Positions 1-11,379 of a DNA stretch of 64,000 bases are shown piece by piece (position 1 is the first letter of the stretch; the number at the start of each line of letters is the position of its first letter). Below the pieces are notes generated by a model. That model had not been told where the DNA came from. It searched no databases and saw only the letters and a list, made by a program, of their open reading frames with translations. This stretch comes from Roridomyces roridus (taxonomy: Eukaryota > Basidiomycota > Agaricomycetes > Agaricales > Mycenaceae), in the NCBI GenBank assembly GCA_029378245.1, contig JARKIF010000032.1, forward strand, positions 310,001 to 374,000, written 5' to 3'. The position numbers were made by a program, and so were the translations under genes.

Positions 1-795
1 CGGTACCAGTAAGGAAAATACGCGTTGGCAGCAGGTTTAGAGAAGAGGGTCAGGAGAGGACGAGGAGGGAAGGACCGCGCTCCCGGCGAGTAGTGTTTGA
101 ATCCAAGCGAAAGCAGGAAAATAGACGTCAGGGTGTCTACCCCTGCGACAATCTGCGTACAATGAGCACCGTCATAATGTGAAGCAAAGGTGAGACGCAC
201 GAGATACCAAATCAATGGTCGATGCAACGCGTGTATTGGGTCGAAAGACAAGCGCAGGCTCTGCACCCCGTGCACGCGTCCAGGATCGACCTGGCGCCCT
301 ATATTCGTCTCAAGGACAGCAATATATTCGTCAATCTCCTCGTCCCACTCGGGCGACGCATCCTCTGACGTAGATGCAAACATGGCCCACAATATCCATT
401 CACGGACGTTCTCGCGTTTGACCTGGGAGCCTGAAGGGAGGAACCACCCCGAGGCATAGTCGAAGCTGATCTCAGCGCTGCATTTTTCAATCAGGGCGCG
501 CCGCTGCGAGCGTGATAGTCTGGGTGGGACGGGAGGTGGTGTCTACATTTAATCTCAAATAGTTTTTCAGCAGCGGTGGGAGGCGACTGACCCGGTTCAG
601 TCGTTTGAGGCGGAGGCGGAAGATGACGTAGAATGTGGCCTCGCAGGAGGCGGCGGCGGCGATTAAGGGGGAGACGAGGAAGCTCTGCGTTGCTGCGCAG
701 GCGAGGAGGTACCAGAAGCTGGCTGGTGCGACGAGACGAAGAGCAACGACGGTCGCTCTTATGAAGAGGTATTCGGGGACGCTCTGGCCTATCAT
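1..795 (-). CDS. Alpha/beta hydrolase-like protein, N-terminal part (cut by window edge)
   Basis: Three exons join in frame: 795-592, 542-201 and 152-1. The two introns are 49 and 48 nt. The product starts with a hydrophobic stretch (residues ~10-60, rich in A, L, V, F), then a charged segment with EWDEEIDEYI. A second part contains HRPLIWYL, a DTLTSIFLLSLGFKHY segment and FPPRP, and ends in PYWYR at the window edge. I know this order of segments from uncharacterised basidiomycete alpha/beta hydrolase proteins, where the nucleophile elbow follows further downstream; here that part lies outside the window. No catalytic residue is visible, so the family call is inference. ATG at 837 is an in-frame alternative start; 795 gives the N-terminus more like the family. 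Confidence 0.55.
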
Positions 796-907
796 TGGAG
801 AAAAGAGAGAATGTGGAGAAGAGCAAGCAGCAGACAATCACATGGCAACATGAGGTGATGCGCCCCGGGCGCATCAAAATACGCCCTCAAATAATATATT
901 GAGTACA

Positions 908-1987
908 CTAGACTCTACTCTCCCTCCAACTCTCATCGCTCGCATCCAACACCAAAAAATTGTACCACACCACAGCAATAGGCGCAGTGGCCAGATGCCA
1001 TAGGGAATGCGCATCAATAACGCGCTTTATCGGCGGGAAATCAAATAGTTCTAGCGCACTCGCGGCTGTCGTCAACGCCACAAAGATTCCAGCCTGGGTC
1101 ACAAAGGGCGGTCGGTAGGATTTTGGGCGGCCCGGGAATCTACGGATGAAGGAAGTGGATGTGGGCAAGGAGTACACTAGCCAAAGGGCATTGTGTGACA
1201 GGCCAATGACCAGATTGAAGAGGATGTTGTATGTGTAGTCGAAGCGGGGGAGGAGCGTGAGGTAGGAGACGTGTCCGAGATATACAAGAACGCAGATCAA
1301 GGACCAGGTTTTGTGCATCGGATTGGAGTCGGGTGCTGGGTTGGGGTTGGAGAGCGTGAGTCTTCTCCGGGGTGTAGGATAGAGGTGAAATAGGCGGATG
1401 ACGGTGAAGTATAACGCGTAGAATATAGTCAGAGCCGCAGAGAAATAATCCAGTTTCTCGGTCGTCGAATTGTCTAGAAAATACGAATCAATGGGGCGAT
1501 TTGGCAACAGTAGATTTAGCGCCGCACCACGCGTATGAAAGACAGCAGACCAAAACCAAGCATTGAGACCCGTAAGTGCCCATACAATATAGTAGGGCCG
1601 CATGGGATGAGACTCTGGGACCTCCCTCCGCACTTTTGCGAGTCCCCGGACGTGTGCCAAGAAATTCAAAAGGGAGAAGGCGACCGAAGCTGGCTCCTGC
1701 ATGCCAGCGAGTCTCCAAAACGGCCATTTGCCGTAGTACTGGTGAACTCGGTCACCAAGCTTGATGTTCCGAGTCGTAATCTGGTTCATGCAGTCGTATT
1801 TGCAGTCGTCCAGGCAGGTCCATCGAGTGAGGCGCAGGAAAAAGGGGAGAGTCACTTGGTTGTTGGGTCCGCATCGCGAGCCCTGACAAGCGCTCAAGCA
1901 CTTTTCGAATTCGGGGGCTCTGTCGCCGGCAGATGCCCACACGCTGCTCGACGCGACGAGTAGCGTCCAGAGGAACGCAGAGCGCAT
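908..1987 (-). CDS. PER1: GPI remodelling protein Per1/PGAP3 type
   Basis: Intronless, 359 residues, a normal length for the family. Residues 1-20 are a signal peptide. The lumenal part has paired cysteines (CLSACQGSRCG, WTCLDDCKYDC). Several membrane spans follow. The conserved polar motifs of the Per1/CREST hydrolase superfamily are present: FHTRG near residue 150, TEKLDYFSA near 180, and DAHSLWHLATAP near the C-terminus. Per1 acts in the ER membrane and removes the sn-2 acyl chain of GPI anchors so that a very long chain can be put on. The gene is divergent from the histone deacetylase; the start codons are 127 bp apart, so they probably share a promoter. Confidence 0.92.
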   Translation of the reverse strand: MRSAFLWTLLVASSSVWASAGDRAPEFEKCLSACQGSRCGPNNQVTLPFFLRLTRWTCLDDCKYDCMNQITTRNIKLGDRVHQYYGKWPFWRLAGMQEPASVAFSLLNFLAHVRGLAKVRREVPESHPMRPYYIVWALTGLNAWFWSAVFHTRGAALNLLLPNRPIDSYFLDNSTTEKLDYFSAALTIFYALYFTVIRLFHLYPTPRRRLTLSNPNPAPDSNPMHKTWSLICVLVYLGHVSYLTLLPRFDYTYNILFNLVIGLSHNALWLVYSLPTSTSFIRRFPGRPKSYRPPFVTQAGIFVALTTAASALELFDFPPIKRVIDAHSLWHLATAPIAVVWYNFLVLDASDESWRESRV

Positions 1988-2114
1988 TGTGGTGGAGTGT
2001 AAGCAGTTTTGATCCGTTTTCGGCGAGCTTACTGTTCAATCCTCTCTTCCTCTCCCTCTGTACCTCGAAAACCCGTTTCCTTGCATAAAGGGCATTCCTT
2101 GCTCTAGAGAATAC

Positions 2115-4184
2115 ATGGTCCGCTCCAATCAAGCCACCACATTCTCCTCCTCCCCCTACTTTTACGACCGAGGCCACCACGGCACCGCCCAGCCCATTAC
2201 TGAACGGGTCTCTGTATGTCTTTCTCTCTCTCTTCTGCTTATTCTCACCTCCTCGAAAGCCTCACTCGCGTCCGATTGTATCGTATTACTTTCCGAAAGG
2301 CGTTGGTGCGCACCACTATGGGGTTCGTTCCATTCCTATAATTGCCACCGTCGCACTCACCAGTTATAGGAACGACACCCAATGAAACCTCACCGACTGA
2401 CCCTTACGAACGCTCTTGTGATGGGGTACGGGCTCGACAAACAGATTCAGAACATCTACGACGTCCGCGCCGCCACTCAAGCAGAACTCGAGGCATACCA
2501 TGACCACGACTATATCGAATTTCTCTCGAGGTAAACCTCACCGAATTATCGTGTTCTCCAGTCCTCATCTATGCGCAGAGTAACTCCGACAAATCAGTCG
2601 GAAATGCGACAAATGATCGACGTCTTCAACTGCGTGGAAGACTGCCCCATTTTTGCTGACTTGTACGACTTTTGTCGTATGTACACGGGTGCTTCATTGG
2701 CTGGTGCGCGAAAACTGTGCGCGCAGACGACCGATATCGCCATCAATTGGTCTGGTGGATTGCATCACGCCAAACGCGGCGAGGCCAGTGGATTTTGCTA
2801 TGTCAACGACATTGTTCTTGCCATTCTTGAACTTCTTCGGTGAGTTTATTTTTCAACTGTGTTTCAACTCGGCTCAATTCGCCTCAGATACCACCCCCGC
2901 GTTTTGTACATCGACATTGACATTCACCACGGCGACGGCGTCGAGCTCGCGTTCTACCAATCCAATCGAGTCATGACCGTCTCCTTCCACAAATACACTG
3001 GCGATTTTTTTCCGGGAACTGGGAAACTGGAGGACAACGGGTACGGACTCGGCAAACATTTTTGCTTGAACGTGCCTCTCAAGGACGGCATCGACGACGA
3101 CATGTATTTGGCCATTTTCAAGGACGTTATCCAGGACACTGTGGCTGCTTTCCGGCCAACGTCCATTGTCCTCCAATGCGGCGCAGATTCGCTCGGCTGT
3201 GATCGCCTGGGTGCGTTCAACCTGTCGATCGCAGCACACGGCGAATGCGTCAACTTTGTTCAAAAATTCAATGTCCCCCTCTTGGTCGTCGGCGGCGGAG
3301 GCTACACCATCAAGAACGTCAGCCGCTGCTGGACGTACGAAACCTCTGTCCTCGTTGGCGCGGAAATCCCCAACGAACTGCCAGCGACGGTTTACGATTC
3401 CTTCTTCAAAGACTCGCACTGGAAACTCCACCCGCCGATCACGGGCAAGGTGGACAACCAAAATTCCCTCGCCTCGTTGCAACGCATCACCATCAGCATC
3501 AAACAGAAACTCCGCTATTTACAGGGCGCGCCGAGCGTACAGATGCAGGAGATTCCCCCGGACATTCAGGGATTCTTGCAGGACGAGGAACGTTCGCCAG
3601 AGGAACGAGACGAGGAGATGAATGGGACGGCGTTTGCCGGTGAGCGGAGGAGCGATCGCGTGACTACGCGGAACGATTATTTCGAAGGGGACAATGATAA
3701 TGACCAGGATGATGTGCTGCCGACGCCGCCACCCCCGCCACCCCCGCCAGTCAGCACGCGTGGCAGGGGTGTGGCCGGTGGCCGGCGCGGTCGGCCCGGG
3801 AGACCGCGTGGGAGAGGCAGAGGGCGCGGTCGTCCGCCTGCCGTGCGCGTCGCGATGGATGATGATGACGACGAAGAGGAGACGGAGGAGGAGATTCAGA
3901 GACGACGACGACTGCCACGAGCTGTAGTCCCTCGAGGTGGTGCTGCTGCTGCTCGCTGGGCTTTGGCCAGTCCCAGTCCGCCTTCCCAGCAAGATGATGA
4001 TGAAGAGACGGAGGATGAAGAAGACGATGATGATGATGACGACGACGACGTATCGAGCAGGCGCGGTCGACGCGGTCGCAAACCCAAGAGCCGAGGCAGA
4101 GGGAGGGGCAGAGGCGCTGCGACAACCAACCGAGAGAGCCCGATGCTCCCGCCTTCACAGATACTCGATATGATACTCGACTGA
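2115..4184 (+). CDS. Class I histone deacetylase, HDAC3/HOS2 type, with long charged tail
   Basis: Exons 2115-2213, 2260-2322, 2370-2530, 2579-2839 and 2888-4184 give 626 residues. The deacetylase domain is complete: [26 protein letters not shown], the zinc-binding [12 protein letters not shown], the FPGTG loop, [13 protein letters not shown] and VVGGGGYT. Details such as [12 protein letters not shown] and the NQNSLASL region with the PSVQMQEIP segment point to the HDAC3/HOS2 branch rather than RPD3, so a Set3C-like corepressor is the expected partner (inference). The last ~190 residues are unusual: a Pro run, RGR-rich basic blocks and runs of Asp/Glu alternate. The stop codon is only 7 bp from the stop of the convergent glucosyltransferase gene. 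Confidence 0.95.
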
Positions 4185-4191
4185 TTGGTTT

Positions 4192-7100
4192 TTACATGGT
4201 CTTGGGACTATTCATCTGCGCCATCGCCCGTTCGTATCCCCTCTGCTCTGCCAACGACAACTCCTTCGCCCGCTCGAGATCGCGTTCGAACGCGGCGTCG
4301 GTCGAGTCTACATCCTGTTGGGAAGTTTCTTGATGCTGTTGGGAAGTTTCTTGGTTATTAGGTAACTCGGGCTGCTCTTTGAACAGCTCTTCCTCCGCCA
4401 TCTCTCTGTATCTCTTCTTGCGCTCCTTGGTCCCTGCCTTTAACTCGTTGAACTTTTTCACAATCGCATCACGCTGTATTTTTGTGCTCTTCTGGACTGC
4501 CTCAACGCCATCGAAGACTCGGACCTCGGACTGTTGCTGTTCTTGCTGTCTAGCCGCCGGGGACTGAACGCTTTTCCAGAGCCCGCGGACAGGGTGAGCC
4601 ACGAGCCCGACGATCCCACCAGCCGGACGAATGGTTGCGTTTGCAACTGAAAAAAAAATAGTCAGACAAGGCAAGTTCAAAAATCACGAGGCCACTGACA
4701 GCTGCGGAGAGATCCCTTGACGGCCCCGATAAACCCCTGAGCATGATATCTGTGAGTCTGTGCAACAACAAAAAAAGTAAGCACCAAACCTCCTTCTGAG
4801 CTCCTTCGTAAGGCTCGCGAACAAGGCCAGTTATCCCATCGTAATATCCGTAAAACAGACCCTACAGAGCTACATCAGCGCCAGGACCGAACACATTCGT
4901 CACAACTTGCCTTGCCGCCTTCCTTGAGACCGCTCGCAAATCCTGTGACTTTTCCGGCTTTGCGGACTTTGGAGCCGTACAACTTGGGGGTATTATGAAA
5001 CCCTTCGTGTACGTCGGTGACAATGTCCATGACTCCTGAAGACGGTGAGATTCTTCACTCTTGACTAATTGAGGATCATACCTCGAGGTATCGCCGTGGT
5101 TGTGTTGATTATCCCCTTCACAGGCGAACTGCAGGCCAAAAATGAGATGAGGAAATAGACTTGGCGGCTGTCACTCACTAGAAAATCTGTGCAATCCCGC
5201 CATACCAATGCGTCACCGTCCAATAAATCGCGCCCGCCCCGCCGGTAACCGGATTTGTGGCCTCCTTTCGAGTTTCGTATTCTTTCGAGCCTGGAAACGA
5301 CTGAGTACCATGAACTGATGGGGAGGAACCGCCTTACGGTGCGCATCCAAACTCTCCATTTCCAAAATTTTGGCATCTGATAATACTTGAGCGGCAAAAG
5401 CGCTGAGTTTGAGGCACTTCAAGCTGACATCAGTCGAGGCACTCCTACAAAGTGATACGCACATATTCCGTGGACCACCACACCGCAATTCTATTCGGGT
5501 CAAGATCGCACCTCATATTGAGCAGAGGTAAATGTCGATAAAAGCTCTCCACGCCGCTTCGAACGCCGTCCTACTCGCGTTTGAAAAGAAAAGGCCGGAG
5601 CACAAAGCCGCACTCACCTCGCTCCGAATTTGCTCTCCCATCTTCCGCGCAGCCACCCCTGCCTGTGGGCTCACGGCAAATTGGATCGCATCCCGGAGGT
5701 TATTTACGTTCAGCTGTTTCTGTGGGATTGGTTCGGGGCCGGCGCCAGCTTTGTGGATCATATCGCCTGCGGAATTATGGTCAGTATGTGACCAGAATAT
5801 AAGCCTGAGCACTCACCCCAAAAAGCTTGATCTCCGAAAAATGGCACGACTACCGTGGGCCGGCCCTTGGCTAGCCCTGCAGCCGTAGTCCCGGCACCTC
5901 CGTGATGGACGACGGCCTTGACTTTTTTTTTTCGGGTATGAAATATATGAAGCTCACGCAAACAGACCGACCTACCTCGTTCGTTATCAAACAACCAATC
6001 GTGCGGGACGTTGCCGAGGATGAAAATGTGATCTGGGATGGACAGGCCCCCGAGACCACCCTGGTGTTGATAAATATATCAGATCTGGAGGAAGTAAAAG
6101 TCGATGTACTCACCCAACCGGCAGAAACAAGTGCACGCACACCAGCCTGCTTCGTCGCCTCGAAAATCGTCTCTGAAACCTTGATCAGCCTGAGGGAAAA
6201 ACAACAATATGATGTAAGTACTAGTCATGCCCTCTGCGTCGTCTACCACCACGGATCCGAACCCGATGTACACAGGGGCCTCCCCAGCAGCCAAAAACGC
6301 CGCGAGATCCTCCGGAGGCGTATAATTCATGGCCAGATCGAGAAAGTAGAACCCGACAACGTCTGTGATCAGTCAATATTCTTCGAAGACTTGTTGAAAA
6401 ATCCAAAGCGCACCGATATAATTCTTCCAATCCTTCGGCTTTGGGACGAGAGCAGGGCTCATGCAGTACGTCCATGGGATCTTTACGCGTTCGACGAGAC
6501 TCGGGCCGGAGCGCAGGGAGAGCGGCTCCAAGCCAAGGGTGTGGGTGCGGAAGGTGTTGACGAGGTCTCCGATCCTGATACAACAGTTGTGGGATACAGG
6601 TTAGAGGGGAAATAAGAGAACGAACCCTTGCCAGGTCATTATATCGGCCAGGGCGTACGTAAGGTAGTTTGTTAGCCCGGCTTGGGCGTTGGACGAGCTG
6701 ATATTGACGAGTGGGTGGGAGAAGGAAGCGGTCGGACTCCAGGGCATCGCTGTTGGAAGCATTATACAAAGTTGAAAGGGAATTTCGCAGACTGACTGAA
6801 GCTCAGTAACAATGGGATCCCCAGGGCCTCGGCACAGTGGACGTGTGCGAATGCTGGTGGGTTGGAGATTATTGCGTCCGCGACAAAGGTGCGTCCCGTT
6901 TTCTGGCACGGAGAGTGGCAGGCCAGCCAGCACCCGTTCATCATCTTGCGAAATTGAATTAACGAAAGATTTATTTGATCATTGAGCATACTTCTGCCAG
7001 CATCTTGCGTTTGCGACCAATGTCGCCGTTTGTCAGGGACGTTATGCCGGGCATGAGACCAGGATCTACGTTTAGGAAGAGTGTGAAACTTAAAAACAAC

Positions 7101-7750
7101 GCTGTAGAGAAGAAAACTGACTCTTAACCATATATGCCAGTAAATCTTGGGGATTTCCGCCGATATCGAAGAATTCGAGGCCAGCGTCGCTCACGAACGT
7201 TCGAAAAGTCTCGTGCGATGCTATCCGCACGCGATGACCATCTGCCAGGAGGTGTTTACCTAGAGCGACATAAGGCTGCACGTCACCTAAATCCGAAGTT
7301 AGAAAATTCGCCACGGTTCCTGCAAACTGGTGCAGACCGCGACTGCCAACAATCATGATGACAATATTCATGGGCGGATAATCCTTCCATTGCGTCTTGT
7401 CAACGGCGAATTCTTGAACGTCCTGGGCATAGTCCTGAGGCAGATCGGGGAGTTTTTGCTTCAGGTCCAGCGAGATGACGATCCGTCCGTCGGCAGTGAC
7501 GCGCGCGGTGGAAGCCAGACCCTTGCCAGAGGATATATAGTCGACAAAGTCTGTGAATTTGTTTTGGATGTGGGCGATGACCCAGGTTCGATTAAATACC
7601 TGCTTTCGGGTTGGTTTGGATGCTCCCAATGTCAACGAAAGTGGCTTGTTTCGGTTCGGACTCGGGAGGAATATCGGCATCCAGAGGCAGAGCAGGGACG
7701 TTGTCGTCGACTTCCCGCATGTGGAACGGTTTCTCTTCGTCTTTGTTCAT
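4192..7750 (-). CDS. Sterol 3-beta-glucosyltransferase-type GT28 enzyme (Atg26/UGT51-like)
   Basis: A many-exon gene with introns near 50 nt. The start is ATG 7750; the first intron splits an Ala codon before [11 protein letters not shown]. The GT28 N-terminal domain is clear: [12 protein letters not shown] is spliced to [12 protein letters not shown], then [12 protein letters not shown] and [14 protein letters not shown]. Later exons hold [17 protein letters not shown] and YIGFGSVVV. The sugar-nucleotide site is [17 protein letters not shown] followed by [15 protein letters not shown]. The C-terminal exon (about 4640-4192) is charged and Gln/Glu-rich. Such enzymes glucosylate ergosterol from UDP-glucose at membranes. 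The N-terminal PH/GRAM modules of yeast Atg26 are not visible, so this is the shorter fungal form. Middle exon borders are approximate. Confidence 0.88.
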
Positions 7751-8198
7751 CGTGAGTCGCGGTTCGCGGTAAGATGGAGCAGTGTGCTGCGCCTGTGACG
7801 CGGTGACTTCATCGCGGAACGGCGGTCACGCGATAATGCGATCAATTGGGGTTGACGCGTACTGATGCCCCTATTCACGGTTGGAAGGACCTGTCATTGG
7901 TTAAGAAGCTCAGAAGCAGGCCACAGTTCGCACCCAAGTGAGTAAGTAAACGGTCCTCCGCCGGACGAAAACGAGCATCAATGGTCAGTCTCGTACAACG
8001 CTGCGCGTCGTCCGCCGCCGCCGCCGCCTTCTTATTGAATCGCGATCCCGCTATCCGGGAAGACCATCGTGGATGCAATCATGAAATTAACACAGTATCA
8101 ATCCGGACTTATGGTTACATTCATTTCTTTGATACAATGTTCTACTTCCCGCGACACGATGATGGACCCACCTACTATGCTAAACAAGCGTGCCCTGG
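7751..8198. other. Intergenic, promoter side of the GT28 gene
   Basis: About 450 bp between the start of the GT28 gene and the stop of the next - strand gene. It has a short GCC-triplet run near 8010. I see no supportable gene or RNA. Confidence 0.5.
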
Positions 8199-9526
8199 TT
8201 ACACCTTCAAGTTTCCATCACCGATCTGCTCCATCCTGAGCTTCGGGGTTCTTTGCCAAAATGCATAGGTCAAAAGGATGTCCTGGGTACAAAACAAAAG
8301 ACGTCAGAACGAGAGACCATGCCTGGATACGGGAGGCTCACTCTTCGGGTTCCAAAAGCGAGTGCAGCTAGAAGAGGAACTTGGGTGGAATGCATGATGA
8401 GAGGGAATGGTATCCGCCAACGACCGGAGGGGCTCACCCGATATCATGAAAATATTCCAAAGCCCACCTCCCATCTTGCTGTCAGGCATGGCGACAGCGC
8501 CGACCCTGGAGTTTACGATTAGAATGCGATGAAGGCAAAGATATGATATATCCACTTACACTGCGGCAAAGCCGACTACGATAGTGAAGGCCCCCAAACG
8601 AACGACTGATGATAACTGGAAATCTGGGGAATTCCTACAAGCCTTGACCAAAGCCCAGTTTCGATACAACAAATAAACGGCCCATCCTTCGGAGACGAGG
8701 GTGAGGAAGAGGGATATGACGGTGAGGAGTGCCGATATTTTGTATTGCGGGGCACTGTGCTGGCTCGCACAGAACATGTGTGCAGAGTCAAAGTACACCG
8801 AGCGGTGGCCTTGGAAGAGTGCAATGGCTTCAAAGAAGACTACGGCGAAAATGATCGAAGGCGCGACAAGGAGCTAAGATTCAAGTTAAGCCATCAAATA
8901 TTCAGTATGAAGAAGCTACCGCACCGTCGCCATGATTGCCTTGCTCCTCTTAAAGTTGTATAGCCTCGCTCGCAGTCCGAGAGTTGTCTGTCCACAAGAT
9001 CAACAAGGGAAAAATGATATGCGGAGAAAGCATACGTCGATCAAGAAACACAAAACAGCAACAGTGCATCTGTGAGCAATAAGGCAAGTCGCCACGGTGA
9101 AAGAAATCATCTAATTACGCTGGAGGCCCTGGAACAAAACATGACTATACGTCCCCTGTGAACGAGCAAAGCCACGTACCGGCATAGCTAAACCCCGCCT
9201 GCAACACACAAAGCCCAAACGGCGGCGAAGAATCGTCGTTAAATTGCGAGCCCACGTTAACGAGATACAGCAGTGGAAAGATCATGAGGGTGGCGATCAT
9301 GCTATACCATGATTTACTGCGCCGGACGTTGGCAGAAAACACGGCTGGCGTGAGGGTGAGTGCGAGGGAGACGAAGGAGGCGGCTGCGACGATGTCGAAG
9401 ACGATTATGAGACGATCGCTGTAATTCGAGGCCTGCTCGTCCGAGTCTGTGCGACATATTGAATCATTTGATGCGTCTGGTCAAAATGACGCACGCACCT
9501 CCACCACGGGAGAGTATTCGTGACAT
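8199..9526 (-). CDS. Seven-helix membrane protein of unknown function (Agaricomycete family)
   Basis: The model starts at ATG 9526 with a 28-nt first exon (MSRILSRGG...) joined through a 48-nt intron to SDRLIIVFDIVAAASF. Further hydrophobic helices follow: SWYSMIATLMIFPLLYLV, then GLCVLQAGFSYAG (a hallmark of this family), ALLTVISLFLTLVSEGWAV and FTIVVGFAAV. The last exons splice to VPLLAALAFGTRR and DILLTYAFWQRTP, ending at TAA 8199. The FGT-(Q/R)R-DI pattern after the last helix is typical of large families of basidiomycete GPCR-like membrane proteins. Ligand and function are unknown. The middle exons near 9150-8850 are less certain. Confidence 0.72.
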
Positions 9527-9912
9527 CGCCGACCCGCAGGCGGGAAGGACCCAAAGAAACGAAGAGGCAGAAGAAGAAAAAAAAGCCCACCACTGGTGAG
9601 AAGGGGTGGAAGAAGAAGAGGGCAACGACCAACGCGGGACGCAAGCAGTGCCCCTGTGCTGGGATGATGACCACAGGGTATTTTTGTGGGAGAAAAAGAG
9701 GTAAGGCTGTCGGCATGTGTGAAGACCTTCACAGCATCATGATTCCCCAGATCTTCAGGCTTCAGTCGCCATGCCACTAAATGCCGTTGTCCGCCCAAAA
9801 GTCAGAAACCCAATATAGAGTGATAGTATATGCAATATTGTATATACACATCTTGGGTCCGCTGCAACCCTCGAGGGTGCCTGTTGAACCAACAGTTGCG
9901 GTTCGACAAATG
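9527..9912. other. Intergenic region
   Basis: About 390 bp upstream of the seven-helix gene, with A/G-rich tracts near 9540-9640. No gene is supportable. Confidence 0.4.
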
Positions 9913-10970
9913 TCAGCCCCCGCCGTCCCCCGCGGCAACCAACATCCTCAGAGCAGTCGCCGCAGCAGACTTGTCACGGAGATCAAACGTCCATGGGTCC
10001 CCGTCATCGTCTTCAGTCTGTGCGAGCCGCCGCCGCCCCCGCGGGAGCACAGAAAGCAGAGCCCCTTCACGCGGGCGCATTAAACGGCCTGAAGCGCGTA
10101 GCTCGTCCGCATCTGAAGTGGTCTCAGCCTCAGCTTCGGATGCTGATTCAGAGTTGGATTCAGAGCCGACGTCGGAGGCTGTGACCGGGGTGAGGATCTT
10201 CACAATCCGCAGGTGAAGGAGGTGGGGAGAAGTGGTCGAGAGTTCAAAGTGAGCGAGACCCGTGCCTACGGTGTTTATGTTAATGGATTCCCAAGCATGT
10301 GCGAGCAAAGCTTACCTTGGAACGGATATTCACAATTCGTCCCCTTCCGATTCGCAGAGAATATATTCCGGAGCCGTGCTTGGTACACCTTCTCCTTGGT
10401 AAGAACATGGAAATTGAGGGACTGCCCAAAGTCCACTGGGAATAGCTGACGTAGTCCAAAGAGCACGTAAGAAGAGGGGAGCCACTGACGACCCTCAAGA
10501 CGCTTATGCCACTCTGTAAGCGACTTAAGGGTGAGATACTTTTCGTGAAGCAGTTGATTGCGGAGGAAGGGGGATTTTGATACCGCCGTTTGCGCGACAA
10601 GTGTCTGCCATGGGAGGCCGTTGGATCGGAGAAGGTCGTGGCCCTCATCCCAGGAGGTTGGGTCCGCTGTCGGGGTGCACCGGAAGCGGAAGCTGGATGC
10701 CAAGGGCCCCAGACCAGGTTGCGGGGCAAAGTAGAAGAAGCCACGCGTGTCTGGGGGGAAGGGATAGATTTCGCCTCTGCGTGAGGGAGAGTTTTCGTAA
10801 TACGTTTGATACTCGGAGTCGTCGGGGGTGGTAGGGAAGCAGATGCTTGGGCGTCGGAGGGAGGATAGGTCGAAAAAGTCGGCGGTTTGAATGTTGGCGG
10901 GCGTCAGACTCGAGATGAAGCGCTGGCGGCGCGTGCCGGGGGGTAGTCCGGGACCCTTGTATTTCAGCAT
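9913..10970 (-). CDS. Unrecognised protein with acidic C-terminus
   Basis: Two exons join through a short intron near 10320-10272 (FQ then GTGLAHFELS). The product has a Pro/Arg-rich start (MLKYKGPGLPPGTRRQRF), a middle part with PFPPDTRGFFYFAPQPG and SWDEGHDLLRSNGLPW, and an end rich in Ser/Glu/Asp (SESNSESASEAEAETTSD). I have seen similar uncharacterised mushroom proteins with this PFPP-T-GF pattern and know of no function. The frame is open upstream of ATG 10970 to a TAG at 11124-11126, and that stretch looks coding (REPIIFLKGSPRNRRKL), so a further 5' exon is likely. A GTG at 10988 is not a credible start in a eukaryote. Confidence 0.65.
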
Positions 10971-11379
10971 GTCTGCTGGCACTTGCACGGAGCCTGCGCG
11001 TTTCTGGAGTAAGGCTTTAGGGAGAGTCGAGGAGTTTGATGATGCGCACAGTTTTCTTCGGTTTCTTGGGCTTCCTTTGAGGAATATAATTGGTTCTCTT
11101 ACTGCCTCCAGAAGTCGCTCAGGCTAATATGAATCGAGGAATGGTACAACACACGGGCAGTTGGATGGCATAGGCTCGAGTCTGTCCCAATTTTCCCAGT
11201 CCGCTACCCAGCTTCATGGTCGAGCGAGATGCTGCGCGAAAATACACCAAAAGTAGGGTGCGAAAAGCACACGGAGAGAACCAGTAAAGTGGAAGAGGTG
11301 GTCAAAGTTTCAGCGTCGATCACACGTGCCACACTGGACTCTCCAATGTTCTTCCGACTGACCTCGCCAGCACCCACTC
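10971..11379. promoter_or_regulatory. Divergent promoter region
   Basis: About 410 bp between two divergent genes. The left third probably still belongs to the 5' part of the - strand gene. No clear TATA box is seen. Confidence 0.4.

Noticed and set aside
9405..9716. Long hydrophobic - strand frame starting MPTALPLFLPQ as N-terminus of the seven-helix protein
   Set aside because: It cannot be joined in frame to the next exon. The short start MSRILSRGG at 9526 can.
10275..10988. GTG at 10988 as start of the unrecognised protein
   Set aside because: Non-ATG start is not expected here; ATG at 10970 or a further 5' exon is more likely.
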